NCBI GenBank assembly: GCA_002725175.2
Contig: PBQX02000017.1
Coordinates: 1-8,958 of the forward strand
Direction of reading: 5' to 3'
DNA length: 8,958 nucleotides
Source: CACKLF01 sp002725175
GTDB lineage: Bacteria > Pseudomonadota > Alphaproteobacteria > Rhodobacterales > Rhodobacteraceae
Under the pieces are notes generated by a model. The model saw only the letters and a list, made by a program, of their open reading frames with translations, ran no database searches and was not told the DNA's origin. Position numbers and translations under genes: made by a program. Below, piece by piece: positions 6,201-8,958 of this stretch (positions are counted from its first letter, which is position 1; each line of letters opens with the position of its first letter).

Positions 6201-8958
6201 ACCTATATGCANCCGGATTCTGTATTCTGTATTCATTATAGGGNATGTCATTTAGATTACCACCATTATTTGTGTGACCAATATCATCATTNTTAATGCC
6301 AGTTCTAATATCNAGAATTGTCCAATTNANATCATCATNAGAACCCTCTATTCTCCAATCACGCGGTAANTNTTNTGCACGCNNAATTCCATCTGATGCA
6401 NNTGTNCCNCCACGAGCCCATANACGATACATTGTAATATTCTTTCTAATATTACCGACGTCAAATTTAATCCATTCATTCTCACCATAATCGGCTCCAC
6501 CATGTTCATTATGCGTTNNCCATCTGTCTTCTNGTGTTACACTATTATTAAATATTNCNTCGCGTNNTGCCTTTTNNNGTNCNGCGNNTTGNNTGGGCCA
6601 NNCATNACTTNCACTTNCANTNCCTTGAGCGCCACCAGTTCCNTTCAAGCCACCTGCTCCTATTATTGCAGTAGTCTCTCCACTTCTATAAAATTTAATA
6701 GTTGAAGGTGTTACTACTATTTTCATATNTTGGTTTGAAAAATCACCAAGACTATTTCCATAATTCGTCCATGTACCATCATGCATAACTTCCATTGACG
6801 AACTATCCAGTGTATTAAATCCAAATATTTTTACCGAATTATGGTTTTGCATCCAAGTTNCTTTAAGCCAATTANCAATNGTTTTATTTCCCCACGATTT
6901 AGTAGGTTTGTTAGCTAAACCAATTGAAAAGAAATCACAATAACACCTAAATTCAAATACAGATACTGTTGAGTCACTGCCGTGTAAATAAGAGGGTGTT
7001 TGTNAATTCATTTGAGANGCATGAACTGGNTCATTGGTATCTTGAACTATNTTTTGTCCAATAATATTTGCATTACTGTTGTCATACCAAATTATGTTAT
7101 TATTCACATTTCCACCAGTATCACCCAATGTATTTATGTGTTGACATAACAGATTATGACTNTTTGTAATATTTAGATTAAAATCTTGATATACTTTTGG
7201 ATTTNTACCATCATTCAATGATAATTTTATTGTATGCATTCCAACTAATTCCGATTTTGAATCCAATGGTCCAGCTGTGTAAATGCTATTAATCTCATCC
7301 ACACTAAGCTTCTTTTCATATATTCTTACATCGTGTATCATATCAGAATAAACCCAGTTGNCGCCTCGCGNATGTCCTGTAATTACAAAAACATCNGATG
7401 GATTACCACCNTGTTCCGCAGTATCAGTCGTTTCATTTATATATTCTTTTAGTTTAATCGTATATAAATTCATAACNGNATATTCCTCATATACACTGAT
7501 TATATCCCCTTTATCNACTGCAAATTCTTTANTNNCTGNGCNGACACTNNNTNNNNTAAATATTACATTGCCATTTAACGTTATTTTTACTGCAGCANNG
7601 CTCCAGTCTGCCCAGGCTGCNCCATATCTAATCTCACANAACCCATTTATATCGGAAATGAATTTAAATTCNCCCTTATTTGGATCACTTGTAGGACTTG
7701 AGGCTGCACCCCAAATAGTTATACCATCAGAAGGCGGACCATATTGNNNGTCTTTCCACAANNCACTAGAATTACTANTGGTACCTTGACTTGCAGNTNC
7801 ACCATTGANNAGAAATTGTGGACTTATATTGTCAAAATTTGTTGTCATATATGCTTGTGAATCTTCAACACTAAGATTCCGAACATTTACAAANTCAATA
7901 AATGTTTTTTCAACTGTTCCAAGCTGCATATTTCTGGGGATGCTCTTCCCTTNCTCATATTTATTTATTCTAACTCTATATTTCATCTCAGGACCATCAT
8001 ATGTAATTACAAAATGATATAAATCTCCAGCAGATAAATCTCCATCAGATTCACCACGGTTTATGGCCCCCGTAACTGCGTATGTCGTATTATTATACGA
8101 TATAAATTGATTATTATCATTATGGTATTGGAGGTGTAAATTCGTGTTGAGCGGATAATCTGGATGAGTAGAACCACTTCTATTATGCCATCGACTTGCT
8201 CCACCATTCTTCCTAGCAGGTTCTAATACAAACTGGTATTCAGATGAATAATTATCATTGAAAATTGGATCTAATAAATGATGCTTTTGATCTGTTGCCC
8301 AACAAATCATATTATACTGCCTGTAATCGTTCTCATTATAACTTACAGGATGGTTCTTCCCAAAAGTTCTCCAGAAAGAAATTGTTCTTACATCATTTAT
8401 TGTCATTTGAGGTATCTTTATGAACAAAGACGCTTCTGACATAGAAAATGTATGCTCCTTTTGTTCCCATCTTGCATAAGATAATAATTTTGTATAATTC
8501 TTAAATATATTATCAAAACTCACTCCTTTTACAAATCCATATTCATAAGAAGTTCCGGTATTATAGTCACTCAACAGCAATGATGGACTATAATATGCAT
8601 TATTACCAGCTTTATATTTTCCACTACCGGGGATGTATGAACCATTTTGTGTAACTTTAATATAACGTGTCCAATAGCCATCGGCTTCGGCGATGTTATC
8701 ATAAGATGATAAAACTAAATTGTTATCTGTGTCCATAGTCCAATTAGTAATTAGAGCCTGAGTACCATTATGTTTAGTTAATGTTCCAAAATCTGCAGGA
8801 AAATCATCCTCCGTTCCAATCATTCGGCCATCGAGTATAAATCTGTGTTCTTCTTCTGGTAAAAGCCCTGCTGGTTTTTCTTCAACAATTGCATTTAATT
8901 CATTTTCAATATCTCTACCAGTATAATTAAATACTGTTGTTTGTGTTATTGATACTGG
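1..8958 (-). CDS. Internal fragment of a giant multidomain LamG/discoidin adhesin-like protein (2,986 codons, open at both ends)
   Basis: One minus-strand frame (codons whose lowest coordinate is 1 modulo 3) was translated across the whole window and has no stop in any unambiguous codon. Start and stop both lie outside, so the full protein exceeds 2,986 residues. It is rich in Asn, Gly, Ser, Thr, Tyr, Trp and His and low in Cys, and is dominated by beta-strand-like patterns. Visible modules are four LamG/concanavalin A-like domains, two F5/8 type C-like domains, three or more further probable beta-sandwiches and recurrent W-x-x-D hairpin-like motifs. No long hydrophobic segment or enzyme motif was seen. 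Families of this kind bind carbohydrates or cell surfaces; an adhesin, virion fibre or surface-layer role is inference. Runs of N keep the frame, so they look like ambiguous bases rather than gaps. A few N-containing codons, such as 7003-7005, could hide a stop. Codon use is AT-biased, with AGA common for Arg. I do not recognise a named gene. Confidence 0.93.
219..516. repeat. Direct repeat, copy B of the 298-base tract (pair of 6132-6429)
   Basis: Reference copy of the pair and free of N. All 271 resolved positions of 6132-6429 match it. It covers the discoidin-like C-terminal two thirds, up to but not including the YRF/YRM difference region. Confidence 0.92.
548..614. repeat. Direct repeat, second identical block, copy B (pair of 6461-6527)
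   Basis: Sixty-seven bases with no resolved mismatch to 6461-6527. Upstream and downstream edges are sharp: nine mismatches lie between 517 and 547, and the next mismatch is at 615. Confidence 0.9.
667..726. repeat. Direct repeat, N-terminal block of the discoidin copy B (pair of 6601-6660)
   Basis: Sixty bases with one resolved mismatch to 6601-6660. The pairing offset is 5,934, not 5,913, because copy A has 21 extra bases in the intervening loop. Confidence 0.85.
727..1317 (-). other. Unassigned coding stretch between LamG domain 4 and discoidin copy B (residues 2548-2744)
   Basis: It holds a Gly/Ser/Thr-rich segment (YGGIVGGSTASGTSQWNTSS), then DEIEFFIPHNYTMVSIGIDS, a polar region with KDLYGFHQAFQGYIYGSGQA, and strand-like RHLKIKMNKRISKIEFARLD leading into copy B. 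It occupies the same place, just before the Gly-rich discoidin start, as the unassigned stretch 6661-7266, but I see little direct similarity between them. No family is recognised. Confidence 0.35.
1318..1980 (-). other. LamG/concanavalin A-like domain 4 (residues about 2327-2547)
   Basis: It opens IIVIDNYLNASDTEFSISYL (from residue 2330), matching the RIENALKKNDTEFTLSF opening of domain 3. The core is GDGEQHLVFTFKVESDGYVR followed by MQIYLNDELKFY, the 'x-H-hydrophobic-x-F-T ... hydrophobic-Y-hydrophobic-N/D' core. It closes KFIIGRS and then QIYDIRVVNKALNLSEIKSM (residues 2527-2546), a strong LamG_3 ending. This stretch has no N, so the reading is fully resolved. Confidence 0.78.
1981..2220 (-). 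other. Unassigned spacer before LamG domain 4 (residues 2247-2326)
   Basis: Contains KTTVHNWLHAKFFNNDQYAF and SRGVKGADDSDFNST, then ARFRINQGNIWVAPN and a pair of Cys-bearing segments (NCTY, LCRW). The KTTVHNWL run faintly resembles NKTI-x-NWLK near residue 711 in the stretch before discoidin copy A. No family is recognised. Confidence 0.35.
2221..2820 (-). other. Probable ConA-like beta-sandwich 2 (residues about 2047-2246)
   Basis: Successive strand-like runs are RVCEIVVN, TNILSMSHIEAHIS, DTLRIFLGMYYNV, GPGWLLSVLPTA and ETKHSFEITADGMGVIWYVN. The last of these, followed by GIPHKEN, has the 'F-x-I-x-x-x-G-x-x-x-W-Y-V-N-G' layout seen near the end of ConA-like jelly rolls. A Gly/Ser/Trp-rich loop (YHSGGGGSWKNWN) separates two strands. 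Codons at 2755-2757 and 2776-2778 contain N. No closing D-x-R-x-Y helix is present, so it is not an ordinary LamG domain. Confidence 0.4.
2821..3252 (-). other. Unassigned Trp/His-rich region (residues 1903-2046)
   Basis: It begins NSGENQWIRVRDGFYSGWDD and continues through KFWKRGIDGAA, THAVTPAHVVV-like strands, FSFDRQEWLNAFG, DGAWFNVRRIRNNGES, and GDWQVGDIIVQDG. It has many Trp, Asn and His residues and no recognised family. The opening GENQWIR echoes GENEWIK of the discoidin domains at both protein and DNA level (see the repeat at 3231-3250), so this may be a highly diverged discoidin-like module. Confidence 0.35.
3231..3250. repeat. Short repeat shared with both discoidin copies
   Basis: Bases 3231-3250 match 558-577 and 6471-6490 at 18 of 20 positions. 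They encode GENQWI here and GENEWI in the discoidin domains, in the same frame. Bases beyond this block do not align well. It may be an ancestral trace of a discoidin-like module or simple convergence on a beta-strand motif. Confidence 0.5.
3253..3696 (-). other. Probable concanavalin A/SPRY-like beta-sandwich (residues about 1755-1902)
   Basis: The strand pattern YFRVKFRCWTPT, NNFLFGLSSYS, ECFQIMSNSVDLHAGW, STVIELIADYPTARILVNG, NEVFSET and ATLYFDDALPIKF follows the 'hydrophobic-E-hydrophobic ... R-hydrophobic-hydrophobic-V-N-G' layout of ConA-like jelly rolls that are not LamG in detail. It lacks the D-x-R-x-Y closing helix of the four LamG domains. The fold call is inference from strand spacing; a SPRY-type fold is the alternative. 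Confidence 0.4.
3697..4005 (-). other. Unassigned linker after LamG domain 3 (residues 1652-1754)
   Basis: It contains the second PFNH segment and then LLFMPSHAAHRNGPHIGGIP, RMDGPDAIPTSG and YSYYNHGQGRSIESR. It is rich in His, Gly and Pro with short strand-like runs, and no family is recognised. It leads directly into a further beta-sandwich. Confidence 0.35.
4006..4671 (-). other. LamG/concanavalin A-like domain 3 (residues about 1430-1651)
   Basis: It opens with NDTEFTLSFRFVKH (residues 1443-1456), closely matching ASDTEFSISYLNY in LamG domain 4. The core includes GDAIMFTMTAKLVDY and, after an apparent insertion rich in His, Cys and Trp, GKYWLIRMYFDGNLEHQAFY. It closes with FYDIRVYNRQLSQASIKNLY (residues 1627-1646), an excellent match to the LamG_3 end motif. 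Compared with domain 4 it has roughly 28 additional residues between the two core strands. Confidence 0.75.
4672..4920 (-). other. Inter-LamG linker with PFNH motif (residues 1347-1429)
   Basis: It begins ITPPFNHMKNLVLLAATNSD. A related PFNH segment, PFNHLLYIRGNTADYLLNSD, begins at residue 1667, directly after LamG domain 3. The two PFNH sites lie 951 bases (317 residues) apart, each after the closing helix of a LamG domain, so LamG plus linker probably duplicated together and then diverged. The rest of this linker, up to about residue 1429, is Asn/Pro-rich and unassigned. Confidence 0.45.
4921..5544 (-). other. LamG/concanavalin A-like domain 2 (residues about 1139-1346)
   Basis: It opens with FNFDSNWTYSCWYKIP (residues 1151-1166), the LamG 'F-T-x-S-x-W-x-K' strand. 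The core is DGHWHHLGLAWDYKNKRTKL (from residue 1235), a textbook 'W-H-H-hydrophobic-x-hydrophobic-x-x-D' followed by LYIDFEL for the 'hydrophobic-Y-hydrophobic-D/N-G' strand. It closes with IWCHQFFGSLLTVEELRSE (from residue 1327), the final strand and helix. This is the clearest LamG signature in the window. Several codons (around 5065, 5150, 5300 and 5333) contain N. Confidence 0.75.
5545..6132 (-). other. Second W-x-x-D hairpin-like region (residues 943-1138)
   Basis: This follows discoidin copy A directly. WALDTDGNVIV (residues 977-987) matches the motif near residue 73, and a looser relative, WVHMSSSGRLSV, begins at residue 1078. Between and after them are many short strand-like runs with Gly, Asp and Asn turns, for example RLFIKTTIRGKVI and DSSGDWVVTTSNTGG. 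Repeated hairpins of this sort fit a propeller-like or beta-solenoid-like region, but I cannot assign a family. It leads into LamG domain 2. Confidence 0.4.
6132..6429. repeat. Direct repeat, copy A of the 298-base tract (pair of 219-516)
   Basis: Aligned to 219-516 at a constant offset of 5,913 bases (a multiple of three), all resolved bases agree: 27 positions are N and the other 271 are identical. Identity stops sharply on both sides. At 6430-6460 nine of about 31 bases differ, and at 6130-6131 the match ends at once. The tract encodes the C-terminal two thirds of the discoidin-like domain. Confidence 0.92.
6461..6527. repeat. Direct repeat, second identical block, copy A (pair of 548-614)
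   Basis: Sixty-seven bases aligned at the same 5,913-base offset, two of them N and the rest identical to 548-614. They encode the segment around GGADYGENEWIKFD. The block is separated from the 298-base tract by about 31 bases carrying nine mismatches, which gives a mosaic pattern. Confidence 0.9.
6601..6660. repeat. Direct repeat, N-terminal block of the discoidin copy A (pair of 667-726)
   Basis: Sixty bases aligned to 667-726 at an offset of 5,934 bases, 21 more than the main tract because of an insertion in copy A between the blocks. One resolved mismatch is seen and the remaining differences are N. They encode the Gly-rich opening GAGGL-x-GTGGAQG. Confidence 0.85.
6661..7266 (-). other. 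Unassigned coding stretch between the orphan LamG tail and discoidin copy A (residues 565-766)
   Basis: About 200 residues with no family I can name. It begins PLDSKSELVGMHTIKLSLNDG and contains NKTI-x-NWLK-x-TWMQNH (about residues 711-726), followed by strand-like VKIFGFNT, MEVMHDGTW and MKIVVTPSTIKFY, which looks like a beta-sandwich running straight into the Gly-rich start of discoidin copy A. The WL-centred segment faintly recalls KTTVHNWLHAKFF near residue 2254. Codon 7003-7005 is TnA, so it could be Leu, Ser or a stop; the continuing frame argues against a stop. Confidence 0.4.
7267..7344 (-). other. Orphan LamG C-terminal motif (residues about 539-564)
   Basis: The sequence MIHDVRIYEKKLSVDEINSI (residues 540-559) is a clear match to the final strand and helix of a LamG_3 domain. 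The two other clear copies are FYDIRVYNRQLSQASIKNLY (residue 1627) and IYDIRVVNKALNLSEIKSMY (residue 2528). The segment upstream is a short beta-sandwich with no recognisable LamG opening strands or central W-H-x-x-x-x-x-D core, so only the tail of a LamG domain is visible. It is either a remnant left by recombination between modules or a stand-alone linker. Confidence 0.55.
7447..7686 (-). other. Small beta-sandwich-like module, galactose-binding-like (residues about 425-504)
   Basis: CEIRYGAAWADW (residues 441-452), then VKITLNGNVIF, then a masked loop and KEFAVDKGDIISVYEEY, give strand, strand, 'L-N-G' turn, strand, 'x-G-D' turn, strand. This pattern is common in small jelly-roll or galactose-binding-like domains attached to viral and algal surface proteins. 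About nine codons between 7507 and 7557 contain N, so the central loop cannot be read. It sits between LamG domain 1 and an orphan LamG tail and might be inserted into a broken LamG domain. The family is not certain. Confidence 0.35.
7834..8466 (-). other. LamG/concanavalin A-like domain 1 (residues about 165-375)
   Basis: It opens with a strand pair typical of the Laminin_G_3/ConA-like fold, INDVRTISFWRTFG (residues 187-200), the counterpart of the usual 'F-T-I-S-F-W' start. In the middle, GDLYHFVITYDG (residues 311-322) matches the W/Y-H-hydrophobic-x-hydrophobic-T-Y-D-G core. It ends with a closing strand and helix, FVNVRNLSVEDSQAY (from residue 356), the equivalent of 'D-x-R-hydrophobic-Y-N-x-x-L-S-x-x-E-I'. 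The length of about 200 residues is normal for the family. LamG domains usually bind glycans or proteins, often with calcium; no ligand can be inferred here. Three codons at the C-terminal end contain N. Confidence 0.72.
8614..8841 (-). other. Domain segment: first W-x-x-D hairpin-like module (residues about 40-115)
   Basis: Residues 73-83 read WTMDTDNNLVL, followed by alternating polar and hydrophobic residues and GYWTRYIKV. The same motif recurs at residue 977 (WALDTDGNVIV) and near the window's C-terminal edge at residue 2972 (WAYDSNEGKIII). It resembles the Trp-Asp-Gly turn and strand of repeated beta-hairpin or propeller-like folds, but I cannot name a family. It lies just before the first LamG domain, and the residue-977 copy likewise precedes a LamG domain, so it may be a fixed part of a repeating unit. 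Confidence 0.4.

Larger units (their letters stand above)
6133..6660 (-). other. F5/8 type C (discoidin-like) domain, copy A (residues 767-942)
   Basis: It starts GAGGL-x-GTGGAQG and continues with DRW-x-THNEHGG, GENEWIKFDVG, MYRLWARGG, LPRDWRIEGS, NWTILDIRTG, AYRYYRLWVV and ISELAYY. This is the classic discoidin order: ligand-loop Trp, 'W-I-x-x-D-L-G', 'P-x-x-W-x-I-E-G-S-x-D-x-x-x-W-T-x-L', 'Y-R-Y-Y-R', then 'I-S-E-L'. Such domains bind sugars or lipid head groups. About 45 bases are N, densest at 6151-6178 and 6546-6622. Compared with copy B it carries 21 extra bases (7 codons) in the loop after GGAQG. Confidence 0.75.

Noticed and set aside
219..6660. The spaced direct repeats as a mobile element or CRISPR
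   Set aside because: There are only two copies, both are in-frame protein-coding modules, and no terminal inverted repeats, transposase or short regular spacers are present.
7003..7005. Possible in-frame stop (minus codon TnA)
   Set aside because: The codon could be Leu, Ser or a stop, but the same frame continues for more than 2,300 further codons of coherent domains, so a sense codon is far more likely. Other N-containing codons that could be stops were judged the same way.
7358..7789. Plus-strand open frame of 143 codons, the longest complete ORF with a start and stop
   Set aside because: It lies opposite the continuous minus-strand frame, contains many unknown residues from N, and shows no domain or ribosome binding site. 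Its length is probably helped by N hiding stops.
5065..7953. N runs as assembly gaps or frameshift sites
   Set aside because: Protein similarity continues in the same frame across every N, and discoidin copy A aligns to copy B base for base through them, so each N stands for one base rather than a gap of unknown length.
4246..8017. Other short plus-strand frames (4246-4434, 4966-5169, 6296-6490, 6502-6705, 7805-8017)
   Set aside because: All lie antisense to recognisable domains on the minus strand; several depend on N to stay open.
8820..8822. In-frame ATG codons such as this one as the start of the gene
   Set aside because: Coding continues upstream to position 8958 without a stop, and there is no upstream non-coding region in the window, so no internal Met can be called the start.

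Overview
The whole window is the inside of one very large gene on the minus strand. Reading down from position 8958, one frame stays open for all 2,986 codons to position 1. No stop appears in any codon that can be fully read, and neither a start nor a stop lies inside the window, so the gene runs off both edges. No other gene, RNA gene, promoter, terminator or CRISPR array is supported. Shorter reading frames on either strand are shadows of this one. Residue numbers below count from 1 at position 8958, not from the true start of the protein.

The protein looks like a multidomain lectin-type or adhesion protein. N to C, it has: a Trp/Asp hairpin-like segment; a laminin-G/concanavalin A-like (LamG) domain (about 7834-8466); a small beta-sandwich; an orphan LamG C-terminal motif; an unassigned stretch; an F5/8 type C (discoidin-like) domain, copy A (6133-6660); a second hairpin-like segment; two LamG domains (4921-5544, 4006-4671); two more probable beta-sandwiches with unassigned spacers; a fourth LamG domain (1318-1980); an unassigned stretch; a second discoidin-like domain, copy B (220-726); and a third hairpin-like segment. 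I see no catalytic motif, membrane helix or signal peptide, but the real N-terminus is missing. The expected role, by inference, is extracellular or virion-surface binding to glycans or to a host or partner cell.

The discoidin copies are about 5.9 kb apart and share a 298-base tract with no mismatch at any resolved base. Each is followed by the same kind of hairpin-like segment, and after copy A a LamG domain follows. This suggests a larger repeated plan that continues outside the window. Ambiguous bases (N) are concentrated between about 5065 and 7894 and are common in copy A but absent from copy B, as expected if reads from several similar copies or strains were merged.

The source is uncertain. 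The DNA is AT-rich, and thousands of codons pass without an intron, which favours a virus or prokaryote over an intron-rich eukaryote. TGG is used for Trp and no in-frame TGA, TAA or TAG is read, so no alternative code is needed. Many LamG plus discoidin modules on a giant AT-rich ORF would fit a large DNA virus of protists or a large bacterial surface adhesin. The window alone cannot separate these.
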